Positions 1-9,513 of a stretch of 64,000 nucleotides of DNA are shown one piece after another (the stretch's first letter is position 1; each line of letters opens with the position of its first letter). The translations under genes and the position numbers were made by a program. Origin of the DNA: CAXBGS01 sp963975425 (GTDB taxonomy: Bacteria; Planctomycetota; Planctomycetia; Pirellulales; Pirellulaceae); NCBI GenBank assembly GCA_963975425.1, contig CAXBGS010000006.1, positions 124,001 to 188,000 on the forward strand. The letters are read 5' to 3'. The notes below the pieces were generated by a model. It did not search any database. It saw only the letters and a program-made list of their open reading frames with translations, and had not been told where the DNA came from.

Positions 1-629
1 GGCAGCAATGGTTCTTTTCTCATCCTCGACTGGATGTCTCGGTCTCACCCACACCCGAGGAAACTCAACGCTTGAACGATACGATTCTTGCCTTTGGGGG
101 AATGCTACGTGCCGGCCTGAACCCGGATAGTTTTGACCCGTCGGCGATGCAGTCAACTCCGCTGAGGCAATGGTTACTCGATCGTGACGCCGCGATGGCA
201 CCGTATGTCGCCGAGCTGTTTCGCTTGAACTCGGTCACACCACCGGAATACGCCGTCGAAAAAGCAAAAGGCAAAGGAAAAGGCGTCTCGCTGACGATCG
301 CCACTCTCGAAGATGAATCTGGCGAACCGGTCGAGCGGACCATTCCGATGACCAAGGTCGATGACGCCATGGTGCCGACCGCAATTGCGGACGCCTGGAA
401 AACGGCGATTCCTAACCTCAAGGACGAATGGGAGGCCGCCGCTGACGGTTCCATCTTGGCGGATCCCACGACCGTTGTTTTACTGTCATCGCTTGACCCG
501 CTTATCAATCCGCTCGCACAAGCTCAAAATCGGGGTGAATTCCACACCGCGATGCAGCCTCTGATTGAAGTCGTCACGCCGTTGTTGGAATCTTTGCAAA
601 CCAACCTAAGTTCGCGACGTCGACGGTGA
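1..629 (+). CDS. C-terminal part of an unknown protein, cut by the left edge
   Basis: The reading frame is open from base 3 with no stop, so the gene begins outside the window; the TTG at 72 is only the first start-like codon seen. About 208 residues are visible. The sequence is acidic and soluble, with a short Lys/Gly-rich stretch (AKGKGKG), no membrane segment and an arginine-rich end (SSRRRR). I do not recognise a family. It ends 22 bases before the protoporphyrinogen oxidase frame on the same strand, so the two may be co-transcribed, but no function follows from that. Confidence 0.6.
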   Translation, partial: QQWFFSHPRLDVSVSPTPEETQRLNDTILAFGGMLRAGLNPDSFDPSAMQSTPLRQWLLDRDAAMAPYVAELFRLNSVTPPEYAVEKAKGKGKGVSLTIATLEDESGEPVERTIPMTKVDDAMVPTAIADAWKTAIPNLKDEWEAAADGSILADPTTVVLLSSLDPLINPLAQAQNRGEFHTAMQPLIEVVTPLLESLQTNLSSRRRR

Positions 630-651
630 TCGCGCCGCGATCGATCCGTTC

Positions 652-2097
652 TTGAGTGGAAGTGTTTTGGACGTACATCAAAATCGCCGCATCGCAATCA
701 TCGGCGGCGGGCTGTCTGGATTGGCAACCGCAACCCATTTGCATCTTGCGGATCCGTCGCTGGAATTGACAATTTTCGAATCCAGCGATCGTGTCGGGGG
801 TGTGATTTATACCGAACGTGTCGGCGAATTCTTGATCGATCACGGGGCGGACATGTTCGCCACCCAACCGCCCGCCGCGCTGCGGTTATGCGAGCGTCTC
901 GGGGTCGCCGGTAACCTGCTGATGCCCAAGGAGCAGGGGCGCGGCGCAAAGATCGTCCGCCGCGGCCGACTGGTTCCGATCCCCGATGGCTTTGTCTTGA
1001 TGCGGGCCACGCAGATGTGGCCGATGCTGAACACACCGCTGCTGTCTCCGCTAGGAAAACTGCGGTGGTTAGCCGAGCGGTTTGTATCCGATGATTTCGG
1101 CGATCGTGACGTGAGCGTCGGCGAGTTTGTCAGAAAACGTATGGGCGACGAGGTGCTGCAGCGACTCGTTGCGCCGTTGGTCGCTGGCATTTATACCGCC
1201 GATGTCGAAAGACTGAGCATGCAGGCGACCATGAAAAATATTCTCGCGATGCAGCGCCAGTACGGATCACTCGCCAAAGCGACATCGGTACGAAAGCGAA
1301 ACGGCGATGATTCGGTCGAACGGCAAAGTGCGGGGGCTCGCTATTCGCAGTTTCGTGCGTTTCCAGGTGGCATGGGAGACCTGATCCAGACGCTCGCCGA
1401 TTCGCTGCCCGAGGGAACGATTCGAACACAGTGCACCGCAACCGCAGTGACTGCCGGCGGGCAGTTGAGCTTTCATGGATCACAAGCACCCGAAACATTC
1501 GACCACGTTGTGGTTGCCACGCCACCTCGTGTGTCGGCAAAGTTGCTGGCGGATGTCTCGCCCGAGGCCGCGGCGGAATTGTCGTTGATCGAGTCCGCAT
1601 CGACTGCGATCGTGGTGTTGGTGGTACGGCGATCCGATATCACGCGGCCGGCCAACTCGTTCGGCTTTGTGGTCCCCCACGGCGAAGGTCGCTCGATTTT
1701 GGCGTGTAGTTTCGCCAGTGAAAAATTTCCGGATCGCGCGCCGCAAGATCACGTCATCATTCGCGTCTTTATCGGCGGCGTGATCCAATCGCCGCTACTG
1801 CAACGTGATGACGATGAACTGCAAGCGATTGCCATCAGTGAGCTGCGAGAGCTAATCGGATTGCAGTCCGAACCCGTACTGAGCCGCGTCGTTCGTTGGA
1901 ACAACGCCATGCCGCAGTATCAGGTCGGGCACGTCCAGCGAGTGGAGAAAATTGAACGCGAGATTGAAAAAAACGAACGAATTTCGTTGATGAGCAACGC
2001 CTTGCATGGCGTTGGAATCGCGCCGGTGATCGCGTCCGCAGAACGGCTCGCAAATCAGATCACGCAACGCGCCGCGTCGAGCCGCGATTGTTCTTAG
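652..2097 (+). CDS. hemG: Protoporphyrinogen oxidase, FAD-dependent (HemY/HemG type)
   Basis: This is a flavoprotein of the oxygen-dependent protoporphyrinogen oxidase / amine oxidase superfamily, which oxidises protoporphyrinogen IX to protoporphyrin IX in late haem synthesis. The N-terminus carries the dinucleotide-binding fold (IAIIGGGLSGLA, about residues 14-25) followed by the acidic residue of the FAD motif (IFESSDRVGG). The C-terminal end has the second FAD contact (GVGIAPVIASAERLA). At 481 residues it has the family length. The TTG at 652 is the longest start; the TTG at 667 is preceded by GGAAG and may be the real one. The 3' end overlaps the convergent kinase gene by 38 bases. No other haem gene is visible. 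Confidence 0.85.
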   Translation: MSGSVLDVHQNRRIAIIGGGLSGLATATHLHLADPSLELTIFESSDRVGGVIYTERVGEFLIDHGADMFATQPPAALRLCERLGVAGNLLMPKEQGRGAKIVRRGRLVPIPDGFVLMRATQMWPMLNTPLLSPLGKLRWLAERFVSDDFGDRDVSVGEFVRKRMGDEVLQRLVAPLVAGIYTADVERLSMQATMKNILAMQRQYGSLAKATSVRKRNGDDSVERQSAGARYSQFRAFPGGMGDLIQTLADSLPEGTIRTQCTATAVTAGGQLSFHGSQAPETFDHVVVATPPRVSAKLLADVSPEAAAELSLIESASTAIVVLVVRRSDITRPANSFGFVVPHGEGRSILACSFASEKFPDRAPQDHVIIRVFIGGVIQSPLLQRDDDELQAIAISELRELIGLQSEPVLSRVVRWNNAMPQYQVGHVQRVEKIEREIEKNERISLMSNALHGVGIAPVIASAERLANQITQRAASSRDCS

Positions 2098-3058
2098 CGG
2101 CCCCGCGGGACGTCGCTGATCGATCACTCAGCGGCGAGCGGATTTTTTGAAGGGCGTTGTTCATTGCCACCGCATCGCGGAATCGTTTACTCGGTGTCGG
2201 ATCGATGGCTTTGCGAATCAGTTTCACGAAATCGCTGGACAGGCCGCGTCGCAATTTTTGGTAACCAGGCAGCGGTGCCGCAAATGGATACTCGGGCAAT
2301 TCGCCCGCTAGCATCCGGTACATGATCAGTCCCAGCGAGAAGACATCGCTTCGAAACGTTGGTTTTCCCATAGCCTGCTCGGGCGCCATGTATCCGAGTG
2401 TCCCCGAGGCGGAAACTTCGTGGGCACCACTTTCCAATCGAGCTAATCCGAAATCGGTCAGTCGAATTTCGCTGTCCGGGAATAGGATAAAGTTTTCCGG
2501 TTTGATATCACGATGGAGCACCCGGTTTTCATGGGCGTATGCGACCGCATCGACCATCTGGTGGATGTACTGCACGCAGGTTGCTCGCGCCAATCGGCGT
2601 GTGATGCGGTCCGCCAGCGTCTCGTCGCCCAATGGCGAAACGATCACAAAGTAACCGTCAATGAACCGCGCGTCCTTGAGTGTCAGCACACCCGGATGCT
2701 GCAGTTTTGCCATGATGCGGACTTCACGCTGCATGTCATCCATCGTTTGCGTGTTCGACACGAAACGACTGTCGGGAATTTTTAGCGCAACCTTGCGGTC
2801 TTCGATCGTATCGACGGCGGAGAACACCGTCGCGAAGCCGCCTTCGCCTAATCGCCGCAGCAATCGGTATTTGTCCAATCTGCTACCCACGCGCAGGCTA
2901 GGCGTCGAATCAGAATCACCGTGAAAAATTCTCAACGCAGCAGTCACAAGCAACTCTGGCACAATGGGGGCGAATGGGTTCGCGAGTCGCGATTGAGACC
3001 GCGACCACCCCACATTGATCGTCACAATGGCGCCCGATATCCCAGTCTTTCCATGCAT
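2060..3058 (-). CDS. Serine/threonine protein kinase, soluble, single domain
   Basis: Hanks-type kinase with all catalytic elements: glycine loop GEGGFATV (residues 71-78), ATP lysine in VALKIPD (Lys93), helix-C glutamate (Glu112), catalytic loop HRDIKPEN (Asp184), DFG (202-204) and APE (225-227). It ends soon after the kinase domain. There is no membrane segment, PASTA or WD40 extension, so it is a small cytoplasmic kinase, unlike the large membrane kinases common in planctomycetes. The first 60 residues are poorly conserved in character, so the start is uncertain. It converges on the protoporphyrinogen oxidase gene with overlapping 3' ends. Substrate unknown. Confidence 0.88.
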   Translation of the reverse strand: MHGKTGISGAIVTINVGWSRSQSRLANPFAPIVPELLVTAALRIFHGDSDSTPSLRVGSRLDKYRLLRRLGEGGFATVFSAVDTIEDRKVALKIPDSRFVSNTQTMDDMQREVRIMAKLQHPGVLTLKDARFIDGYFVIVSPLGDETLADRITRRLARATCVQYIHQMVDAVAYAHENRVLHRDIKPENFILFPDSEIRLTDFGLARLESGAHEVSASGTLGYMAPEQAMGKPTFRSDVFSLGLIMYRMLAGELPEYPFAAPLPGYQKLRRGLSSDFVKLIRKAIDPTPSKRFRDAVAMNNALQKIRSPLSDRSATSRGAAKNNRGSTRRVA

Positions 3059-3134
3059 ACCTGTTGTGCCGACGGCGCCCCCTGCCGTTGCTATACGTTA
3101 AATCCGGTACAGTTTAACGCGGCACGCGGTTGCG

Positions 3135-4961
3135 TTAGGGTTGCGATTTGCGCGTCAACATTAGCAGTCGCACTTGTGCAACCTCTTTGCCCGGGATGTC
3201 CGTCGCACGCAGTTCCAACGTTTCGCGGCCTGGAACCAAATGCAACGTACCCAACGTCAGTGATTTCCAATGTTTGACGTAACTCTCGGCCCGCTTGTAC
3301 CGATCTTCGCCGGCGCCGACCAACGGAGACTCATTCGCGACATCGATCTTTCGTTTCAGTTTTGCGTCACCGATCGAAAGCTCAATCGTCGCCCCGACGT
3401 CCTCTTGATCGACGGCGTAATAGAACTCGACTTCATAGTCGCCTTCGCTCAGTACCTCGACGTCCCAAGTGATCTTGTCACTGGTGCTTTTCCAGTCATG
3501 CAAGAAACTGCAGTTCGGAAATTTATTGCTGCGGAGGATCCCGCCGTGGCCGATCGCATCACGCGCGGGAAGCTGAGTGAATTCGGCGTCGGGATGAGCG
3601 AGTGTGAAGGGACGGTTCTCGTTGGTGTCGCTCTTGGTTTCTTGAATCCATTTCTTCAATTTGCGAGAAAGTTCTGCAGCGACATCGGGCCGATCCTTGG
3701 CCAAGTCGGTGGTTTCTCGTTGGTCAGCCCTGATGTCATACAATTCGCCGGTTAGCTGCATCCGATACTGATCCGTGCGAATTGACGCCTTTGATTTCCA
3801 GGCGCTGTACACCTCGCGATCGGTCCAAGTGGCGTCGTCGCCCCGCAGCAACGGCGCGATTGATCTGCCGTCAAGCTGTTTGCGATACTCGACCGAGACT
3901 CCGGCCAAGTCCAGCAGTGTCGGCATCAGATCGATCGCGGCAGTCACCTTGTCCACCGTGGTTCCCGGTTGAATCTCTTTGTCGAACCTGACGATGCCGG
4001 GGGAACGCAATCCGCCCTCGGTCGTTGATCCCTTGCGTCCACGCATTCCGCCGTTGAAACGAGCGCCATTGGGGCCGTTGTCGCTGAAGTAGACGACGAT
4101 TGTGTTGTCGATCAACCCCGATGTTTCCAGATGGTTGACCAAGCGACCGACGTTATCGTCAATGTTTTCGCACATCGCCAGCGCGGCACGAGTGTGCGTG
4201 AGATTCTGTTGTCGTGCATTGGTCGGATCGGGGTCGGCAACGATTTCCTTGTCTTTGAATCGATCCCAGTATTGATCGGGAACCTGCATGGGCGAATGCG
4301 GCGTGTTCAGCGGCAGATAAACAAAGAAAGGTTCGTCCCGATGTTGGCTAATGAAATCGATCGCGTGGTTTGTAAAGTCGTCGACGATGAAGCCGCTGCC
4401 TTCGACGATCTGGCCATTGTGTTCTAGCATCGGCGAGAAATAGTTCCCCCAGTGGCCGCTGCAAAATCCATAGTAATCGTCAAACCCACGCGCGTTGGGG
4501 TGATAGGGATATTGCATTCCGCTGTGCCATTTCCCATAGGCGGCGGTCGCGTAACCGTTGGCACGAAAGTGCTCGGCGATCGTTGCTTCATCAGCACTGA
4601 ATCGTTCGCCTCCGCTGGACGTGCTATAGACACCCATCCGCGTGTGGTAACGGCCGGTCAAGAATTCGGCTCGCGTTGGCGAGCAAACCGCACAGACATA
4701 AAACTGTTCAAGTGCGGCCCCTTTGCGGGCCAATGCATCGATGTTGGGCGTGGAAAGGTTTGGATTTCCGTGCCGGCTGAGGTCGCCCCAACCCTGGTCG
4801 TCGGTCAAGATGACGACGACATTTGCGCGGTTCTCTGTGTTCGCATCCGCGGCCATCGCGTGGGGACAAAGGATCAATCCAAAGATCAGGATCGCTGTCT
4901 GCTTGCAGATTGACCGGAATCGGCAGACGCAGCGCAAAGAGATTTCGAGGTTTCGATACAT
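3135..4961 (-). CDS. Secreted sulfatase (arylsulfatase family) with C-terminal accessory domain
   Basis: Type I sulfatase that hydrolyses sulfate esters, probably on algal or other sulfated polysaccharides. The N-terminal metal site is NVVVILTDDQG (Asp54, Asp55). The formylglycine signature is CSPTRAEFLTGR, with Cys93 the residue to be modified. Mid-protein motifs GKWH, NTPHSP and FSDNGPNG are typical. I start at ATG 4961 because it gives a signal peptide (hydrophobic run TAILIFGLIL, cleavage after AMAA); the frame is open further upstream. After the sulfatase domain the last ~110 residues look like a beta-sandwich accessory module (EVEFYYAVDQEDVGATIEL). The gene is divergent from the Gfo/Idh/MocA gene with 144 bases between starts, suggesting shared control. 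Confidence 0.92.
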   Translation of the reverse strand: MYRNLEISLRCVCRFRSICKQTAILIFGLILCPHAMAADANTENRANVVVILTDDQGWGDLSRHGNPNLSTPNIDALARKGAALEQFYVCAVCSPTRAEFLTGRYHTRMGVYSTSSGGERFSADEATIAEHFRANGYATAAYGKWHSGMQYPYHPNARGFDDYYGFCSGHWGNYFSPMLEHNGQIVEGSGFIVDDFTNHAIDFISQHRDEPFFVYLPLNTPHSPMQVPDQYWDRFKDKEIVADPDPTNARQQNLTHTRAALAMCENIDDNVGRLVNHLETSGLIDNTIVVYFSDNGPNGARFNGGMRGRKGSTTEGGLRSPGIVRFDKEIQPGTTVDKVTAAIDLMPTLLDLAGVSVEYRKQLDGRSIAPLLRGDDATWTDREVYSAWKSKASIRTDQYRMQLTGELYDIRADQRETTDLAKDRPDVAAELSRKLKKWIQETKSDTNENRPFTLAHPDAEFTQLPARDAIGHGGILRSNKFPNCSFLHDWKSTSDKITWDVEVLSEGDYEVEFYYAVDQEDVGATIELSIGDAKLKRKIDVANESPLVGAGEDRYKRAESYVKHWKSLTLGTLHLVPGRETLELRATDIPGKEVAQVRLLMLTRKSQP

Positions 4962-5105
4962 GACGATGGGACTCGGATCTATACTGAGGCGGGAAGATTG
5001 AAGGCTGGTTCGTGCACGCATCATCGCTGGCCGGCTAACCGATTCCAACCCTGCGCGTCTGTTCCCTCATCAAATTTTTCCTGTTCTTGCGGAGAAGCTT
5101 CATCC

Positions 5106-6578
5106 ATGTCGAATTTTTCACGTCGCCAAATTCTCGCCGGTGGTGTCGGCGTTGCGGTCACTTCCAGTTTGCCGACGCGATCGCTGTGGGCGGCCAACGC
5201 CAACGATGAAATCAACGTCGGTTTCATCAGCTGTGGCGGCCGCGCCGGACAGTTGATGGGCAAATTTGCGGAAGTCCCTGGTGTGAACATTGCCGGTCTG
5301 TGCGATCCCGACGAAAAATTGCTGGGCTTGGCGAAAGAACGTTTCCCAAAAGCGCAGGGCTGGACGGATCTTCGCGATCTGATCGCGTCGGACAGCATCG
5401 ATGCGGTCGTCGTCGCGACGTGCAACCATTGGCACTGCTTGGCTGCCATCTGGGCGATGGAAGGCGGCAAGGACGTGTACGTCGAAAAGCCACTTTCGCA
5501 TAGTCAGTGGGAAGGCCGGCAAACCGTCGCCGCGGCAAGAAAGTACAACCGCATTTGTCAAATCGGTACGCAGCAACGAAGCGATCCGATGCAGGCTGAA
5601 ATCAAAAAGTTCTTGCACGAGGACAAGGCGCTGGGCGAGATCAAGTCGGCACGCGTCAATCGCTATGGCGTGCGTCCTTCGATCGGCAAACGCGATACGC
5701 CGCTGCAAATCGACAAGAACGTTGCTTACGACTTGTGGTTGGGGCCAGCGCAGGATCAACCGATCTATCGTGACAAGCTGCACTACGATTGGCACTGGGA
5801 TTGGAATACCGGCAGCGGCGAAATGGGCAACTGGGGTGTTCACGTTCTGGACGATGTTCGCAACACCGTTTTTCAAGACAGCGTCGTGCTGCCGAAAAAA
5901 ATCATTGGCGGTGGCGGGCGTGTCGGTCTGAACGATGCCGGTAACACACCCAATGTGCACTTCGCGTATTTCGAAACGGGATCGATCCCTGTCGTCATTG
6001 GGCTTTCGAATCTGCCCGAGAAACCAGGTGACAAAAAAGCGGCGGCGCATCCGGGACCCAACAGCGGTTACGTCGCCTACTGTGAAGGCGGTCGCTACGA
6101 AGGTCAGCGCGGCAAAGGGGCCGCTTTTGACAGCGACGGTAAGTTGATTCGCGAGTTCAGCGGCAATCGAGGTGACGGCAGCTCAAAGGGGGATCAGAAA
6201 GGCAAAGATTCCCACCAGGCGAATTTCATCGACGGCGTACGGAGTCGCGATTCATCGATTTTGAATGCCGAAGTCTCCGTCGGAAACGACAGCACCGGTT
6301 GGTGCAATCTGGCGAATATCGCGTTCCGCGCCGGAAAGCAATTCGGGCACGAAGAAGCCGATGCGGTGAGCGTTGATATTTGGAACGACTTGATCGGCGA
6401 AATGGAAAATCATCTTTCCAACCACAGCATTCCGATCGAGAGCAGCGAGATCAAGCTCAGCGCGGTCCTAACGGTCGATCCGAAAACGGAGCAGTTTGTC
6501 GGCGATCATTCCGAGACGGCCAACAAGTTCCTGAAGCGAAAGTATCGTAAAGGATACGAGGTTCCCGAACTCGCGTGA
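5106..6578 (+). CDS. Tat-exported Gfo/Idh/MocA-family oxidoreductase
   Basis: NAD(P)-dependent sugar or inositol dehydrogenase-like protein of 490 residues. The N-terminus is a twin-arginine signal (NFSRRQILAGG...), so the folded, cofactor-loaded enzyme is probably exported. The Rossmann motif follows (INVGFISCGGRAG), then LCDPDEK and the EKP motif (YVEKPLSHS) that marks the family, and IGTQQRSDP. I chose ATG 5106 because it places the Arg pair five residues in; a longer frame upstream lacks signal-like features. Tat-borne members next to sulfatases are frequent in planctomycetes and are usually assigned to catabolism of modified sugars. The exact substrate cannot be read from sequence. Confidence 0.9.
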   Translation: MSNFSRRQILAGGVGVAVTSSLPTRSLWAANANDEINVGFISCGGRAGQLMGKFAEVPGVNIAGLCDPDEKLLGLAKERFPKAQGWTDLRDLIASDSIDAVVVATCNHWHCLAAIWAMEGGKDVYVEKPLSHSQWEGRQTVAAARKYNRICQIGTQQRSDPMQAEIKKFLHEDKALGEIKSARVNRYGVRPSIGKRDTPLQIDKNVAYDLWLGPAQDQPIYRDKLHYDWHWDWNTGSGEMGNWGVHVLDDVRNTVFQDSVVLPKKIIGGGGRVGLNDAGNTPNVHFAYFETGSIPVVIGLSNLPEKPGDKKAAAHPGPNSGYVAYCEGGRYEGQRGKGAAFDSDGKLIREFSGNRGDGSSKGDQKGKDSHQANFIDGVRSRDSSILNAEVSVGNDSTGWCNLANIAFRAGKQFGHEEADAVSVDIWNDLIGEMENHLSNHSIPIESSEIKLSAVLTVDPKTEQFVGDHSETANKFLKRKYRKGYEVPELA

Positions 6579-6627
6579 TCAGAGCACCGCGATCAAGCGA
6601 AATCGTCAAAGGAGGTCGGTCACCGCA

Positions 6628-7491
6628 CTAACGGCTACCTTTTTCTTTCAAGTAGATCGCATCGCCCGTGAAGTACGATTCGAACTCTGCATCGCTCCAA
6701 TAGACAAGTCCCACCGCTGGATCACCGATGATCCAGCGGCCACCGTCGGTGCGTCCGATCACGGCGACGGCGTGTCCTTCGCCCTGTGGACCTAGCAACC
6801 GTGCCGGCGAACCCGACATTTCGGATGAGTCGAACCGGACCAATGCCACGTTGGGAAGCTGTCCAAGACGGGACCATTGTTTCGGTTTTCGCGACGCAAC
6901 GGCGGCGACGCGATTGGAACGGTTCGCCTTGAGCGCGATACCACGGTACAGGCCAAGCGGTACGGTTCCAATGTTGCTTGTCAGGCACGCCTTGATCATT
7001 TCGGCTTCGGATGTTCGGACGCCACTGCGTCGTAACAGGGTCGCTGCGGATGCGGCACCACAGGTCGACGGATGACTCTGCAAACAGATGCCATTGCGCC
7101 ACTGGGCGGCCTCATCCACGTTCGCCGGTGCGGCAATGGGCCGAACAACCGGTGCCAGCATGTAAGCGGCCGCAATCATGCCCAGGACGCCGACCACGAT
7201 GGGGCGCTTGATTTCACCAAGTCCTGACGACCACCGCGCCAGTCCCGCAGTGAATCCCAACAGCACCGGCATGAAGTTCGACCAACAGATCACCGCCGTG
7301 TTGGGAATCGCGATCGCCCAGCCTAGTTTGCCTTCGAGCGTCCAGGCAAACACAAGCGACAGCAGGATGGACTCAACGAACAACAGTGGGCGATATTTCG
7401 AAACGGTTCGACCCAGATGACCGCCAGCGAGGTAAGCCAAGACCGATAGCGATGCGATTCCGACAATTCCGATTATGACATCTGGTCCCAT
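6628..7491 (-). CDS. Membrane-anchored C39-like cysteine peptidase
   Basis: The first 120 residues contain four hydrophobic segments (about 4-22, 33-51, 59-80, 98-117). They are followed by a papain-like domain resembling peptidase C39, the bacteriocin-leader peptidase fold. The expected catalytic set is present: Gln138 and Cys144 in LQSHPSTCGAAS, His240 in GEGHAVAV and Asp257 in IIGDPAVG. C39 domains normally sit at the N-terminus of ABC exporters and cleave double-glycine leaders. Here the peptidase is C-terminal to its own membrane part and no ABC transporter or leader-peptide gene adjoins it. It converges on the Gfo/Idh gene. The role could be processing of a small exported peptide, but this is inference. 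Confidence 0.8.
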   Translation of the reverse strand: MGPDVIIGIVGIASLSVLAYLAGGHLGRTVSKYRPLLFVESILLSLVFAWTLEGKLGWAIAIPNTAVICWSNFMPVLLGFTAGLARWSSGLGEIKRPIVVGVLGMIAAAYMLAPVVRPIAAPANVDEAAQWRNGICLQSHPSTCGAASAATLLRRSGVRTSEAEMIKACLTSNIGTVPLGLYRGIALKANRSNRVAAVASRKPKQWSRLGQLPNVALVRFDSSEMSGSPARLLGPQGEGHAVAVIGRTDGGRWIIGDPAVGLVYWSDAEFESYFTGDAIYLKEKGSR

Positions 7492-8388
7492 CTCTGGCTT
7501 TCCTTTGCTCTTCGTGCTTGCCCTCTAGCTCGGTTACCGTCCATCAGGTCAGCCGCCCAGTCGTGCCCCCAGCGACACCAAGCCTCGGTCGACGAAATAA
7601 GCCACGCAAACACCGCGCCAATCTCACAAACAGTGGAAATCGAATTCAACTGGTTGTTAATTTAGTATGAAGGATGTGTGGATTTGGTGTCAATGTTTGT
7701 CGTCGGCATCTGTCCGCCAGTTTGCTCACGTATTTCGTTTTGCAGGAGCATCCGTCGACATAAGTCCTGCTCACGGCGGTTCTTTGTCGCCCGGCCGGTT
7801 GGCCGCGTGATGGTCTGCATCGTGAAACCTAGTTCACAATCACAGCGCGTCGATCGATTTTTTGCCATCGATCGGGTTTGCCTCGGTCAGGGCTATGCCG
7901 CAAGCGGGCCGCGTGACCAATATCTGGGCACATGAATCAAGAGCCCAGAAAGAGAGAGAGAGCCGTTTCTTCTTCACCGGCATGCCGCCCCGCGAAATAC
8001 GAAGATCGAAACACCAAGACAGAAATTCCAAGATCGCTCGCGGGGACTACGCCGCGGCGCCCGTGTTGAACCCTGGCCAGTCAATATCAAATTGGGTTCC
8101 AGTGACCGATGCGGCCCCGATGGGCGCTAAAAGCAACCAAAGCTGGAGTCCGACCCTACGCGCCCGTGCAATTTCTTCGCGAGGAATTTTTTCGCGTGGA
8201 ATTCTCGCGCGTGCGACTCTCTCGCGTGGCATGATAGGCGAGTCGCCGATCGGCCCCGTCGCTGTGTGCCAGCGGTGCATTGATGGTGCCAAACGCAGCG
8301 TTCGTGCCAGGGCTCAGCGCCAAATCCTGAGGCATCGTCCGTTCTGCAGCGCGAAATCTTGGATACGAAATTCCGTGCAGTCGCACTG
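7492..8388. other. Non-coding stretch with short repeats
   Basis: About 900 bases with no convincing gene. Frames up to 208 codons exist (7862-8488 plus) but have low-complexity, Arg/Ser-rich translations and overlap the end of the epimerase gene. The stretch holds a purine run (AG dinucleotides near 7951-7966) and a degenerate 15-bp tandem repeat at 8161-8235. Confidence 0.6.
8161..8235. repeat. Five degenerate 15-bp tandem units
   Basis: Five consecutive 15-base units begin at 8161, 8176, 8191, 8206 and 8221. The clearest pair is TTCGCGAGGAATTTT and TTCGCGTGGAATTCT, and the others keep the CGCG(T)G core. Read on the minus strand they encode pentads of the type PREKI / PREEI / ARARI. No supported gene contains them. 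Confidence 0.7.
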
Positions 8389-9513
8389 CTACTGCACCGA
8401 AAATCGGTGGACCGTTTGCTCGCTTAGCGTTTCGCCGGGCGAGAGTAACGTTGACGGAAACGACGGCTTGTTTGGGGCATCAGGGTAATGCTGAGTTTCC
8501 AAACAAAAGGCTTCATGACCACCATGGCCACCCGATTTTTCATTTCCGGGCAAGTGGTTAGCGGTATAGAGTTGCATCCCCGGTTGCGTCGTCTCGATTT
8601 CTAAAACACGTCCCGAGTCTGGGTCGACCACCTTCGCGGCCGCGCGCAACTGGCCGGGTGTTCCACGGAGGACATAACAGTGGTCATATCCTTTCGTGGC
8701 TGGCAGTTGGTCGACGCGTTCACCCAAAGTTCTGGGCGTGCGAAAATCCAGCACGGTGCCTTCAACGTCGTTCAACGTTCCGGTCGGTATCAAGTCTTCA
8801 TCGACGTCAAGGCTTTGGTCCGCATGAATCAATGCCACGTGATCCATTGCCGAGCCGCTGCCCGCACCGCCTAGATTCCAATAGCTGTGATTGGTCAAGT
8901 TGACGTGGGTCGGCGCATCGGTTGTCGCGGCAAACTTGATCGAAAGTTCGTTTTGGTCGTTCCAAGTGTATTCGGTCGTTACCTTGACCGTTCCGGGGAA
9001 TCCTTCTTGGCCGTCGGGGCTGGTCAAACTGAACCGAACTCCGACTTCACCATCACGCTGAATCGTTTCAGCATCCCAGAACTGGTAGGTGAAATTCTTC
9101 TTTCCCCCGTGCAGGATGTGTTTGCCATGGTTGGCGGTCAGTGGATAAGTCTTGCCGTCGATTTCAAAACTTGCGCCGCCGATCCGGTTGCAGAAACGGC
9201 CCACCGTGCTGCCGAAATAGGGATGTCCATCCAAGTAGGGCTGCAGTGAATCGAAGCTCAAGTTGACATTGGCAAGTTTGCCGTTTCGATCCGGCACGTT
9301 CACATCCAACAGCGTCGCGCCCCAGTTCATCACCGAAACCGAATTTCCGTGAGTGTTGGTCAGGGTAAATCGCGAGACTTGCTGTCCATCCTCGGTTTTG
9401 CCAAAGGCTTCGGATGTCAATTTCATGGGGGCAATGTCGGCTTGTGCTGGGAATAAATCGAAAGCGATCAACAATGTCGCTACCGTGCCAAAAACAGTAA
9501 GGATGCGTATCAT
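8389..9513 (-). CDS. galM: Exported aldose 1-epimerase (galactose mutarotase)
   Basis: Interconverts alpha and beta anomers of aldoses such as galactose. The family signatures are visible: NWGATLLDVNVPDR, GSTVGRFCNRIGGASF, NHGKHILHGG (catalytic-site His), NLTNHSYWNL (second His) and the C-terminal ETQHYPDAPN. Starting at ATG 9513 gives 374 residues with a signal peptide (MIRILTVFGTVATLLIAFDL, cleavage near PAQA), so it should act in the periplasm; a longer frame upstream would hide the signal. It is divergent from the tRNA-dihydrouridine synthase gene. Exported mutarotases fit an organism that degrades polysaccharides outside the cytoplasm. Confidence 0.92.
   Translation of the reverse strand: MIRILTVFGTVATLLIAFDLFPAQADIAPMKLTSEAFGKTEDGQQVSRFTLTNTHGNSVSVMNWGATLLDVNVPDRNGKLANVNLSFDSLQPYLDGHPYFGSTVGRFCNRIGGASFEIDGKTYPLTANHGKHILHGGKKNFTYQFWDAETIQRDGEVGVRFSLTSPDGQEGFPGTVKVTTEYTWNDQNELSIKFAATTDAPTHVNLTNHSYWNLGGAGSGSAMDHVALIHADQSLDVDEDLIPTGTLNDVEGTVLDFRTPRTLGERVDQLPATKGYDHCYVLRGTPGQLRAAAKVVDPDSGRVLEIETTQPGMQLYTANHLPGNEKSGGHGGHEAFCLETQHYPDAPNKPSFPSTLLSPGETLSEQTVHRFSVQ

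Noticed and set aside
5118..6050. 310-codon minus-strand frame
   Set aside because: Antisense shadow of the Gfo/Idh/MocA gene; no domains, and the plus-strand gene has all family motifs.
6605..6620. Perfect AAAGGAGGT Shine-Dalgarno sequence
   Set aside because: Stands between two convergent gene ends with no start codon or frame at a suitable distance.
7862..8488. 208-codon plus-strand frame
   Set aside because: Low-complexity Arg/Ser content, runs into the end of the epimerase gene on the other strand, no motif.
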